A stretch of 64,000 nucleotides of DNA from Syngnathus acus (lineage: Eukaryota > Chordata > Actinopteri > Syngnathiformes > Syngnathidae). Location: contig NC_051099.1 in assembly GCF_901709675.1 (NCBI RefSeq), positions 7,502,001-7,566,000 of the forward strand. The letters are read 5' to 3'. The notes below the pieces were generated by a model. It made no database searches. It had not been told where the DNA came from and was given only the letters and a program-made list of their open reading frames with translations. Numbering within the stretch: the stretch's first letter is position 1; each line of letters starts with the position of its first letter. Positions 31,709 through 44,000 of the stretch are shown one piece after another. A program made the position numbers and the translations under genes.

Positions 31709-34700
31709 TCAATATTTCTTCACATTAATGAAAACCTTGATGGCTCCAGTGAAGTCAGCAGAGAGTAGAACCTCTGTGTGATCCGTCTTGAGGGCACCTG
31801 CAACAGAATTTTCCTCAGCACAACGAACAACACTCGAGATTTTGTTTCCATTGAAGCACAGCCGATACCTGAGGGAATCGTTTCCGATTCATTAGAGTCA
31901 ACGCTCTTGCAATCGGCGTCTGTTTTCTCTGCACCGGTCTCTTGTGGCACTATGAGGCCTGGGTGCGGTGCAAAAATGGCTGATGTGACGACAGCGTTGT
32001 GTGCTGCGGGAAAAAAAAAAACATACACGCGTTGGGCAGGTGCCTGCATTACATTGCACAGCGGCAGTTACCTTTAATCCCTTCCCAGAAGTCATTGCGA
32101 TCTCTTCGCACTGATGTGAATTTGCTGAGGTCGTGGTAAGTGCTCCAGATGTACACGTATTTGTCCTCTGAGCCACTGACGATGAAAGAGTAGTCGTGGC
32201 TGCGGGAACACACTTGTGTTAAAAATCCATTTGGCTTTAAGGCTAAATGGCTAATTGAGCATAGCCTAGAGTCGCTCGATGCATAAATCTAATAATTAGC
32301 ATCTCTGGTGAGTGATCTATTTTATTTAACAAGGCAACAAACGTGATTTTAATGAACATTGTGGAGAGGTTTATTACTTTGTGGTTATTAATGTTGCTCC
32401 TCACCTGAAACTGGCCTTAATCTGACTGCTGCTGTTGACGTAACCCTTGTACTTCATGGATAGAGACAAGTCCCTCAAGTCGTAAAGGCGGATGCGGGAA
32501 TCATTTGAGGTCACCAAAATCTATGAGAGAAGAGATACAATGTCTTGATGGAGCCAATATGCTAAAAAGTTGAAATTTCCCCAAAGTAGTGACGAGTCCC
32601 ATTTAGATTATTTTGTTACCTTATTCTCTCCAGGTAATGGTTCAATACCAGTGATTTTTCGCCCAACTTTGTTCCTGCCTCTGGTGGACCGTACATGTAT
32701 TTGGGTATGATATTTCAGACGCTGTCGAATGGGGGAAAAAATATATATATATTTCAAGTTTCCATGGCAACCAGACATCTTTCTTAAAAGCTCATTGCCT
32801 GACATGGTTCCGGGAATGAACACAAATGACCTCCTTCATGTGGATGCTCAACCCCTTAAAATCCTCATCTTGATTGGCCTCACAGCAGCCTTTGACACAA
32901 GCTACACATTCCATTCTCATTTCCCAACAACAAACCTGCTTCCTCATCACTCTGTGCCCTGGTTCAGTCTTAACTCATTAACCAGGAGCAATTCATCCAT
33001 GTCAATAACCGCAGCGCTTTCACAAGGTGTCCCCCAGAGTTCTGTGCTTGGGCCTTCTCCTTTTCACTGATAAACTAAAATACAACTCTAGATTAAAGAA
33101 ACAAACTGAAAAGAAAGCAAAGGTACCTCTGTGTCATAGAAGATGCATCTTCCGTCATAGGTGCCGATGACAGCGTATTTCCCATTTTGACAGAAGTTTG
33201 CAGCGGTGATGAGGCGCGTTTGTCCGTCCACCTCATTCCACAGCGCCACCTTCTTGTCCGGAATGTTCCACAATCGTAGCTTCCCATCCAGAGAGCCACT
33301 TAAAAAGTATCTGTCGTCCTGGGAAGAAACAAAACTGTAGCGATTAATAATCTGGTATTTGTGTGAAGTGGGAGACTTTTTGAGAGATGTTATCAAGTTA
33401 CCCTGGGATGGAATGTGATTGCTGTGACAAAATCAATGTGCTGAAAGCAGCAGAGACACTCTCTCCTGGATATGTGCCACAGTCGGACTGTTTTGTCCAT
33501 GGATGACGAAAGCAGGAAGAAGTTCTACGGTAACGTAGCAAATGCATCGTATGAGGCAAGACGGCATTTGAATGGAAGATGAATTGAAAGCTGAGGAGAT
33601 GGTCACCTTTGACCAAGACAAATCCAAAAGATCTGCTGTATGGCCTTTGTACTTGCAGAAGGGGGCTTGGCGAAAAGGGGCGTTCCTGTCTTCTGTATCT
33701 GGGTCCTCTGGAGCACAACTTGCCTGAAACACAAGGACGATAAGATTTTATTTTTTCCCCTCCATCAGAATATTTGGGAATTTACTCACCCCGGGATCAG
33801 TGTCAGATTTGGAGGAACACAAGCTTTCCTGAGAGGGAGAAGGTGACACTCGACCTGGGAAGCAAGCATAAACCAACACGTCAACGACTCATTGAAGTCT
33901 TGTCACGGACATCAGGGGACTTTTGGGGGATACCTTCTGTGTTGTATTTCAATCTCATGTTATTGAAATAGTCAAAGGCGGTCTTTAGGACCCAGATGCG
34001 AACTACGTTATCTTGGCCAGCAGTAGCCAGCAGCCTGCCACAGTGTGAGAACTTCATTGTCCACACAGCCCCCTTGGAACAAGGAACAAAAATCCTGCTA
34101 TCAGACTCCGTTCCTTTCAAATATCAGAGGAGGAAAGAGCAATTTGTCCTACCATGTGCTCGCCACTCAAATCCTGGACAACCTTGATTTGATCAAAGTC
34201 AAACGGACCCTTAAAGCTGTGCGCTGCCTTAAACTTGGCAGGCCTGGTGTAGGGCATCCCCTCGTCATCACTGGAGGACGGGTCGTCTTGATCTGTGTGG
34301 AAAACTAACACAAGAAAAATGTTTAGCGTTTATGTAACCAAATTTATTAATTTCTTTTATTACCTTCATCGCGAACACTTTTCACTTTGTTCACCGCCTT
34401 CTCTCCGTATTCCTCAGCAAGATGCTTGGCCTTTTTCACTGACTTGCCCAGGAATTTTTTAAACTGAGTTCTGGAAATAAAGACAGATTCAGAAGAACAT
34501 AAAGATAAAGATGAATGTGACAGAAAGAGCATTACAGTTGAGGATGAAATAAGATGCAGCTCCTTACGTTCTCTGTTTCAGTTTTCCCCCATCTGTGTCT
34601 GCCAGTGGAGCCTGGGACTTTTCATCATCATCTGACTGTGCTTCATCATTCCTGGAATTGGAAATAAGAAGCAACTTCCCCTTACGACATGTTGCCTTGT

Positions 34701-37304
34701 TTTTCACTGGAGATAATAATTTTCCAAATCAAGCACAGTCATACATTTGACTATCCACTTACGTGATATACTCTTTGGTCCTCCTCATAATGTGCAAAGT
34801 TAGGGGATTAATCCCCGCAGGAAGTTTCTCCTCTGCCTGGATTAGCGGGATCTCTTCCCCAGTGTCTAGGTTCTTGATCATCACACTGGCCAGGATTTCC
34901 TGTTTTAACATTCGGTACGGTCCATTGAATGTTGGTGGAAGGAATGTGCAACAACAACATTGATGTGGCTTAAACCCAAGAAAAATAAAGGCCCCCCCAA
35001 GACGAAACCAAACAGGCAAGGACCTACCTCGTCAGTGAGTTCTCGACCGGAGTTGGAGCGTGGACGCTGAGGGCCTGGAACTTGTCCCTCACCCTGACCG
35101 GAGGCTTCCTCATCCTCATTCTCCTAAAATCCACAAAATGGGCATCCGTTGTCAAGAGTGCAGTGAAGACCAAACACACCATGTACAGTGTGTGATATTT
35201 TAAACACTGACCTGTGCGGTCACCACCTTGTCCCCACTGGTGGCACTGGCCAGATCCAAGGAGTGCTGCAACTCTCTGGTTAAACTTCTCACGGTGCTAC
35301 TCGGAGACACCAGACCAGAGGGTTCCAGAGTCTCGCTGCTGACTTGACCCACTGCAGAGACTACAGTGTGTATATATATATATATATATTTGAGGGAATG
35401 TCATTTGGTAATTATTAAAAGTAAGCTGGCATCTACTGTTTTAAGAAATCAAATGTGGGCCCTTGAGCACAAACATTTGCCCTCACCAACTACATTTTTC
35501 ACCAAACCATTTCTTATTGTGATGACAAAGGTCTGCCCATCTATGATTAACCTGGAACACTGCTGACTTGTTATTCATTTACTTACATTTTGCATAAGTC
35601 AGCAATAAGTAAACAAGCCTCGGACCATTGTGTTGCCTTAAAGGCTGCAATGAAATACAAACATCAAGCACTCAAAACACTGAGAAACTGAGACATATTA
35701 ATGTAATCAGTCAGTAGGTGGCTAAGACACAAAGTCCTTCTGAATTTGATTTCGTCTATTGGTCAATTTGTGTAAATTCTTTGAAGACGGTCCTTTACTG
35801 TTACAACCAATACTTAAGTGTTGCTTTGACGGCCAATTTATTGTACAGTATCTTTAAATGCACGTTTACCTTCAAGCACACTGGGCCTGAGACACTCCTG
35901 AGACTTCTTGGAAGGGAGACGCTGCATCGCAGGTGGAGGGGGTCTTGGTGGAGGAGCTCCGCTAGGAGGGCGTGGCCGTGATGGCGGAGGCTTCTTGGTG
36001 CTGGCTACAATATCGGGTTCTACCGTGAACTGCCGTGGTGGTTTTGTAGGCCCTGATGTGTCCATGGAGTCCACTGAACTGTCTGCGAATGAAACCTGCT
36101 CTAAAATGTCAGCGGACCTGGGTTCCTGCTCCCCTTCAGCGACCACGAGCATCCCATCGGTATGACTCTGTCCTATTGTGCTGGTGATGTCTGGGGGCTG
36201 AACACCTTCCCGCGTTGCACCTGAAGGTCCTGGGAGGTCTAAGGAATCGGGGGCAGGCAGAGAATACGCTCCGTTTGTGGCAGAGGATTCCGGTTGCTCC
36301 TCTGGTCTCTCGATAGGATTCGAGTCATCAGCTGCAATTGATGCCTCTGCAGGAACTTCTGATACTTTACTCTCTTCCTTTGACTCAGCTTCCGCAGTCA
36401 CATCAACATGTAGTTGCTTGAAAAGTTCTGCGACGGCACCATTTTCCTTCTGACTCTCTTCAATGATGCTATCAATGATCTGCAAGATAGAGAAAAAAAG
36501 TCCATAGCACCAATTTATTTCTAGATGAAGTGATGCTGAGTCACCAGTAACAATCTGGGTGGAAAAAGTACTACTGTCAAAACTTTTGTGTCATCAAATT
36601 TTTCAGGTTATTAAAATCCTCTCCAAAGCACACAGTAATATGATAAGACACATCCACCCCACTTAGCTCTTGCCTAATGTGTGTGAGTGTGTTATTGAAC
36701 AATAAAATAGAAAACCACACATGTAAGGAATCATCTTGAGTAGTCCCAGAGGCAGCCGCTCCGCAGCTCTCATCTTCATCGGATCTATGCGAGAGCTGTT
36801 CATAATGAAAATATTTTGTGAAATGAAACAAATATAATCATAGTTGTTTGTCACACAAGTCTAAATGGAAAGTAACTACTGCTTAGTAAACTATTTATAC
36901 CATGAAGGCACATTATTGAGATACAATGAAAACGGTCAACTTTAAGAAACATACCTTAGGTGATGGAATAACAAACTTTGCAGGAGACCTACAAGACAGA
37001 AACGTCGTTAAAGATAATTAGTCATCAAACTAATGGTTATTACACGCCTCCAGAATATCAGATGATGCACGGGATTTCCATTTAAATGGGAAATATTTTT
37101 CAGTAAAACTGAAAGCATACAGTAATGCAAAAAGACAACGTTCTTAAAAGATTGATGTTTGAAGCTCGACAGAACACAGAGCAAAAGTGATGTTTTAGCT
37201 ATCAGTACATAAAAGGTGTTTTCTTACACTTGGGGAGATGGGCTGAAATGCACGTCCTCTGCAGCATCGTAGAACTCGTCCGTGTCACTCGTGTCTGACG
37301 CCAT
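31709..37304 (-). CDS. wdr44: WD repeat domain 44 (Rab11-binding protein)
   Basis: Twenty exons in transcript order: 37228-37304, 36955-36988, 36721-36795, 35870-36479, 35212-35351, 35028-35123, 34763-34899, 34568-34651, 34364-34470, 34153-34304, 33934-34072, 33790-33854, 33607-33723, 33402-33524, 33127-33318, 32620-32721, 32405-32520, 32072-32199, 31869-32003, 31709-31797. All phases agree, giving about 905 residues (human 913). The N-terminus [12 protein letters not shown] matches the FFAT-like VAP-binding motif. A Pro-rich segment lies at about 207-246 ([20 protein letters not shown]). Then come [47 protein letters not shown] and [16 protein letters not shown], with WD40 repeats from about residue 505 ([52 protein letters not shown]). 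WDR44 binds Rab11 and links endosomal tubules to the ER. Exon 35870-36479 and the C-terminal linker are the most divergent parts. Confidence 0.95.
32790..33069 (+). mobile_element. Non-LTR retrotransposon reverse-transcriptase remnant in a wdr44 intron
   Basis: On the plus strand, antisense to wdr44, the translation gives [10 protein letters not shown] and, after a gap, [17 protein letters not shown]. These match reverse-transcriptase motifs of LINEs (the FD-containing block and the GVPQGSVLGP block) as seen in L2-like fish elements. The second Asp motif is absent and several residues are changed, so it is a dead fragment. No poly-A tail or target duplication was seen. Confidence 0.75.
35369..35388. 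repeat. (TA)n run in a wdr44 intron
   Basis: A short AT dinucleotide run a few bases from the minus-strand acceptor region of wdr44 exon 35212-35351. Confidence 0.9.
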
Positions 37305-39584
37305 GCTAACATGAAATGATCTCTCCATTGAGCTAGCCAGTTTAAACACCAGAAAGCTGCTAACTAAAAGAACAACATGCGATCGAGTTAACCGAGATGC
37401 GGCCTCTGTCTGTTTTGTTTCTTTCGCATAGTAACGCTCACACGAAAAGGGCTTGGTCTTGACTTGTTCGGAAAACACTTTTCTGTCAACGTCAGAGCAT
37501 TACGTTACACTGATCGCAACTAGAGCTACATCATAGCGTCATGCTGCAAGTCTACTATTATATTGAACCAAACTGCCACTTGTATACAAGAAGCCTGATA
37601 TCATTGACTTATTTGCAATCAGAATATCTTCCGAGATGAAAAATTGCGTCTTTGCGTCATTACCTAGCTGGTGTCTCGGAGGCAGACAGCCTTATAAACA
37701 AACCCATTTCTTAAAAAAAGACACACACAAAAAAAGTCAGCCAGTACGAAGGGAGGGGCATGGGTCTTCTTTCTTGGTTAATAGATCGCCACCTACTGTA
37801 TCGGAGTGGTGGTGTTGCGATCCCACCTTGAGCTATTAAAATCTCTGTAAGGTGAAAATAAATCAAATATTGGAAGACCACAGAGAAGAATGCAGTCTAA
37901 CAACCCTCTCCAATGAAAATGAGTAAATTAAATGTGCCTCAAACTTGTGAAAAATCAAGCCAGTCTCAAGAAACATTTACACATTTATTCTTGGGAATCG
38001 TCTTCTTTTTAACTCAAATTAAAGATAAAAAGAAATTACTTGCCTTGAAAATAAATAATATAAATTGAAAAATAGTATGGCTCAAAAAAACCAAAATAGT
38101 CCAACCCTAATAGGAAGAAATCACTGAATATTACTTTCTTCTCACTTATTTGTGTGGAAATTCAATTACTCCAAAGTGTTATGTTACTGCATGAACTGTA
38201 GGTTAAGGATAAGATTTGTTTTTATTATTTCCACATAGATGAGAATGTCTCATGAGAAACACTGAATTTAGTAACGGAAGTTTTGAGCCAATAAGAAAAG
38301 ATTGCCATACTATTCTAGCAATGAAAAGTTTGGATGGTCGTGGTTTACCAGTAAACGAATATCCGATTGGCTAAAATAGAATGGGCGTCTCCCTTACTGT
38401 AAGTGGATTTGAGGGCTTGGAAGGAAAACAAGGACATCAGTCAGCGTTACCTCGTCGTTGAAGGTATGGAATTTAGCATTTCAAGTTTATGGAGTGTACT
38501 CAACAAACATTATAATCGAATTCAACATCGAACAAATTTAATCCAACAGGTTGGCAAACAGTTTGTTAATTGGTTGAAGCAAATGAACCCGACCAAGTAG
38601 CAACTAACTACGACCAACTAACTCACGTTAAGATCCATATTGTTTATCTGATCTAAACTACCCAAGTAATATGTTTAGCTACTAGTAAACACAACTGGCA
38701 ACAACACTGCCGATTGTTCTTAATAGATATTGCGATCGCTAACAATAATCGTTGACGAGTTAGCTTAGCTATAGTGTTAGCATTAGCTTGTTCACTAGTG
38801 GCAACGTTAACCATAAATGACCGTAAAGACATTTTTATTCGAGTCTGGCAGTGCCGCTCATGTGACGATGTATTGTTGTAATCGAGTCATTGACATCGTA
38901 CTGCTCAAACGGCAGTTTTCTTTCCTCATAAACAAGTTAGCTAACTCATATGTACACTTTTCCTTTTCACGCGTTACAGTCACTTCCCTTGCGTTTACAC
39001 CACGTTGTATTGCGCCACTGAAAGGTAAAAACTTTAATTAGGTTATGTTGGGGTCACTTTGTTGCGTTTCGACTACATGAGTCATTTTGATTGATCTTGG
39101 ATTTTGCACTTTTGAGGCAAGACACCAGGCAGGTATTTATAGCTTCAATTAGCCTACATTTAGACTTAGAATTATATTAAGAAAAATATGACATTTCAGG
39201 GTGAGATGATCTGAGGGGCTGCCAATCTGCATGGACTTATTAGTATCTACCAACAAATAAAAACACATCTGCTTTATCATGGAAATGTGTCTACCTGTCA
39301 GAATTTATAATTCCAGGATAAGTGACTGTTCATAGTGTCGAATAAATACCTTAAATTCGTTTCAAACCAGGATAAACGACTGTTCATAGTGTCGAAGGAA
39401 TACCTTAAATTAGTTGCATTCAGGTAAATTAAGGCAATGAATATGGGTCACACTTTCAATATTAACATTTGCATCGATTCACTCTTGTCAAATCTTGTCT
39501 TCATGACTTTTTTTTTTTTTTTCTTCTTAATATGTTGGTTGAAATTATTTTGTTTTGATTAGGAAGGTGAGGCCTGGCAAGGGT
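37305..39584. promoter_or_regulatory. Divergent wdr44/klhl13 upstream region with a candidate klhl13 5' untranslated exon
   Basis: wdr44 starts at 37304 on the minus strand and klhl13 lies downstream on the plus strand. A plus-strand GTATGG donor near 38465 could end an untranslated first exon that would splice to an acceptor just before the candidate coding exon at 39585. A 54-bp near-tandem duplication lies at 39313-39420. No other gene was seen. Confidence 0.4.
39313..39420. repeat. Imperfect tandem duplication, period 54 bp
   Basis: CCAGGATAA followed by GACTGTTCATAGTGTCGAA occurs at 39313 and again at 39367 with few changes. Both copies continue into ATACCTTAAATT. No coding meaning was seen. 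Confidence 0.8.
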
Positions 39585-39637
39585 ATGGAGCACCCTGTGC
39601 ACAAAGGGGACGCAATGCCCATTGGACTGCATGACAG
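39585..39637 (+). CDS. klhl13: Candidate alternative first coding exon of klhl13
   Basis: A TTAG acceptor precedes GAAGGTGAGG, and an ATG at 39585 opens 17 codons plus two bases (MEHPVHKGDAMPIGLHD) before a GTAATG donor at 39638. The exon ends in phase 2. That is the same phase as the main first exon at 41038-41135, so either can join exon 47875-48016, here completing an Arg codon. This fits a family in which first exons vary, but expression is not shown. Confidence 0.5.
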
Positions 39638-40699
39638 GTAATGTACGATCCAATTACACAACTAGCACCAAGTGATAGTTGTTGAACTTTGAGAGAATTT
39701 AAACACCCTCAGTCAAGGCGGATGCAATCGATTTATCACACCAGATTGAAGACAGAGTCGCACATTTAGTGCAGCGGTTACATGGTCTGGCCTGGCCTGA
39801 CCTGGCCGTGTGTCCTGGCTGTAAGTCTGTCATACCATCTGGAGAAAAGCTTTCATGTGGAATCAGAGGTGTTAATCAGGTAATACCTTATTAGCAGTTA
39901 AGATGCTGTACTAGAGGATTGTGCTTAAGAGGCACAACTGCAAGTATTGAACAAATAGTGTGAATTGAATTTCCACTGTAATATGATAATATAATATTTT
40001 AGCCCACACAACTCTTGTATAGTAGCATTATATTGTCAAGAAGTGGTTGATTACTTTGTTTTCTGTCGGGATGCTAATATGGAGTTTCATTTTTTTGTTC
40101 CATTTTAATGGGAAAGTGGAGTGTTGGTTCATGTTGACCAAAATGTGTATGGACTGCTGATCTTCGATTGTTGTGCAACCTTCTCGTCACCAGAGTTGTA
40201 AAAGGCATCCACGGCGTGCATGTGAAAAGTTCAGAGCTTTGTAGTATTACAGCGGGCTATATTTAGCTGATGGTCAGTGTATGACTTCTGGAATAAGTGA
40301 GGGGATGACAGATGGGGCGGCAAAGTTTTTCCTGACCTGGCGACAGTGGAATAATTGCGGACATCCAATGCGCTGCCTTCAGCTCTGCAGATGTCTCGTG
40401 TGTAGTAAGTGGACAAGCACGTGTGATGTGAGTTTCTCAAATGTGGAGCGTTAATGAAGAAGCGCAGGACATATTGTCATTAAATATTCATATTTTAGTT
40501 AAGCAGTATTCTGGTTATAATTCAGCTGCCCGGCTGACCATTGGTCATCATGCCACAACATATTTACGGCACAGTCAGAAGTTCCACTGTATTATCACTG
40601 TGTTATTATATACAATAAAATAGCTGAGTCCAAAGCAACCAAGCAATTGCTCGAAATAACTCCTCAAAAATACCCTAGCGGTAATCACAACTGCGCTAA

Positions 40700-41037
40700 C
40701 AAGGTGGCACTGTTGCTTAGCTACACTTGACGAACCCTCGCAAGGCTGTGCTCAAGCGCCTTCCCCCTCCTACCACGAGACAGTCGCTTATGCAGCGAGG
40801 CGAGCAGTCGCGCTGGATGCAATCTATTGGCTTCTTGGCGCTGCCGCTAATGTCACAACCCTGCCTGCCTGTAGCCGGCACTGCCTCCACCCGTGTATTT
40901 CTGTCGCCGCGTCCCGCTCTCCCCCTCCCCCTTAAACAGTGTGGGCAGGAGTGGCATGGAAGACTGCATTGAGACGCTTCGCATGGAAATGCTCTTTGCT
41001 GTCGGTATTGCTCCAGCACCATTCTGGTGACAACAAC
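40700..41037 (+). promoter_or_regulatory. Likely promoter and 5' untranslated region of the main klhl13 transcript
   Basis: A locally GC-rich, CpG-containing stretch with C-rich pyrimidine tracts (CTCCCCCTCCCCCTTAAAC at about 40918-40936) precedes the klhl13 ATG at 41038. It contrasts with the AT-rich surroundings. Open frames in it are not gene-like. Confidence 0.45.
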
Positions 41038-44000
41038 ATGCCGTTGAAATGGAAAAGCGGTTCTCCCGTCAGCTGGAAATTCCCAGTGCCGGTTCTTAAG
41101 ACGTCCCGGTCCTCACCGCTTTCACCTGCTTACATGTGAGTAATAGCATTCATACATCGCGGATGTGGATTTGAGGGACCTTTTTGTTTGTTTCCCACTT
41201 TAAAATCATTAAGATACCTTTTGGAACGTTTGACGCTCTCATTTCTGGTTCCACTTTTGTGTTCCGATTGGGGGTTGTTCCGTTTAAAGAGATTAGCCTT
41301 GTCCGGCATCGTTTGCTGTTTCTCTGGCATGCTGCTTTTGGAAAGACTCAATTTGCCGCTTGTCTGGGGCACCACAAGCACCACGTCCAAGACTTTTGCC
41401 GTCTCCCTGTGGCTCTGTTTATTTGGAAATAGGAACTCTGGCTTGGGAGGAGTCTGCCTTTGTCAGGATGTCTGGCTTGCCCTGGTTTAGAAGCTATTGT
41501 CATCTGCTACTGTTCTAGAGGGGGGGAGGGTCGACCAGAAGGTCTTCACACAACCTTTAGCCATCCTCGCTTTTTGCCTTCTTTTCATCAGCTCTTCACT
41601 GATGGTCTTGTTCATCATGGTTTAGGGTGGAAAAGAGTGCAAATGTGGGTGTGGGTTGAAATAATTTGAGGGCAAGCCTCTTGGGTAATTGTATTGGCTT
41701 TTTTTTTTTCTTCCGCTCAAGTGGATTTATGCAATCGTCAATTATTGCGCAGATTTACTTTGCAGATCCTTAGGAGCTTACTTTGGTGATCTTCACGAAA
41801 TGTAGCATTGCTGTATAATTTTTCATTAGAATCAGCAGTGGAGCATCTTGAGGCTTGACAGATATGCACACATTTTCTGTCACTTGATTGTTGATGAATG
41901 TTGGCACTTGATTTATACTTCAAAAATATCACAATTCCTCTCCCCTAATTTTAATACAGTTGACTTGTCTTCTTCAGATGTTTGTGACACACACATGGAG
42001 GAAGACCGCAATAACCCCCGTCATTGGAACGCTTTGTGTAAACGGCCGTGCACAAGTAGTTGTGACCATCGAGGTCTCCACCCAGGTCCTTTTCCATCCC
42101 CACCCAGATTTCTTAACCCAGTCTGTAGATCAAACATCCTGCCCTGCCGCACATCGTCATCATCAATCTCCCTCTACAATACGTTTAACAGCAAATCTGT
42201 CTGTCGTGCCTTATTTTTTCTTTTTTGCAGTTTTTTTCCTCAGCAGTGCACATTGAAGACTTTCGAGAGATTTTAGTAGTTCTCTGGTCAGACCGAGTTT
42301 TTAGTGGACGGCATGCTGCATGAGAGCACAATGAGGACTCGTCAAGAGCACAGGAGTAGCTGAGGATGGCGTTTGCGTGTCTTGTTGTGCGCGTACGCTG
42401 GCAAGGGAAGCGCATCAAGCTCTGAGGCTCCGCCTCCCTCTCTCTCACCACACCGCTTGCTATTTTCAAACATGTCTATTGTAAGCTGTGTTTTTGGGTA
42501 GCTTGATATCGGGCCCCCAATTATAGGTTAGTCTGTGGTCAGGCAAACGTCGCTTTTGCTCGGTTCTTTATTCCGGAGCCCTTGAGGCTTCAGTGGTATT
42601 TATAACTGCATGCTGCTGGGCTAAAGGTTATATCCACAGCGAAGGTTTTGAATATATATGGACTTATTTTGTACTGCTAACGCAGGCAAATGAAATTATT
42701 GTACGATACAGAACGGTTTTACACTTGACAGATTTCCCGCAAGACATGTTTCAAGTGTCTTTCAGGCAGCCGTCCGTCTCTTGCGCTCATGTGATGAATT
42801 TGGCACTCATTCAAGCAAACGGTTCAGGGAGTGTGAGAGCTGCTTCGATACCAACCTGGGTTGTTTGATCTCTTAATCAAACAGCAAGATCCGCGTTCCA
42901 AAAATAATCATGTTGTCGATTTGACAGCTGACATCACACTCAAGAGCTGAAGAATAGTTTTTTTTATTTTTTTTTTATTTAAATCAATTTCACTTTGAAT
43001 CTCACTTCTACTGGAAAAAATAGAGCACATTTTCATGGCTACAGATACAGGCAGATTAATTACTAGTTGCATTTTTTTGGGGGGCAGATGTGGAACTTGA
43101 AATGGAATTGAACTAATAAAACCATCTTCCACAACAAATAGCTGCCTGGTTACAAAGCTCGCTTGTTTGAAAAACTTCTTTATTTTCCAGTTTTTTTTAC
43201 CTGAAAAGATGGCTCTTTCTTTTATCAGTGCAACAATTAAAAAATAAATAAATGACTGTGACATCTCCAGGCTGCTGTTATGCACCGCTAAAAGTTGTAG
43301 TAGCACATTGTCCAAAAACAAAATTGCCATTTCTGTTGTGGTTGTGGTACAGTGACATGTCTTCATATCCATTCCTAAAAATGTGAAGTATCTCTAAGCA
43401 AGTACTATTTCAGTCGCCTTGTGTCTTTTTTTAGTTGTACGCATCTTGTTCTGGGTTGTCTCCCTTCCGCAGCATCCGTCGGGTTGATTTAGCATTTTGT
43501 TGCATGTTGACAGATTGTTTACGCCACCCACACGTGAGCCTTTTCCCCCACTTATCTCTTTGTAGGTCGTTTTAGTTTCTTAGTGGGATGAATTGTCTCG
43601 ATTCAAGATGATTGTTATGATGATGTACATCTTGATATAAATCTGCCCCATGTGTGCATGTAAAGGTCATCAGTCACCCTTTTATGTCAGTAATATATTT
43701 TTTAATGTATAGAAAGAGACAGGTGTTAAGAAGTAGTTGTTTGACTGCATTCTCCTACTGCCTTTGCATTATTGCTATTCTGAGCGAGGATTGATCGAAG
43801 ATGAATTCCTCTGTGGTGGAAGGTATGCGCGAATGTGTGGCTAGAGATGTTGCGTTAGTTTTAAAAAGCGCTCTAGTCGTCAATAAAATGTACAAATGTT
43901 CTTTTGAAAAATGACTTTAGATGTGATTGCGTTTGAAAAATGACTTTAGATGTGATTAAGTCTTAGTCAAACGATTTGGAGGGCTATGGTTTTGCTTAGT

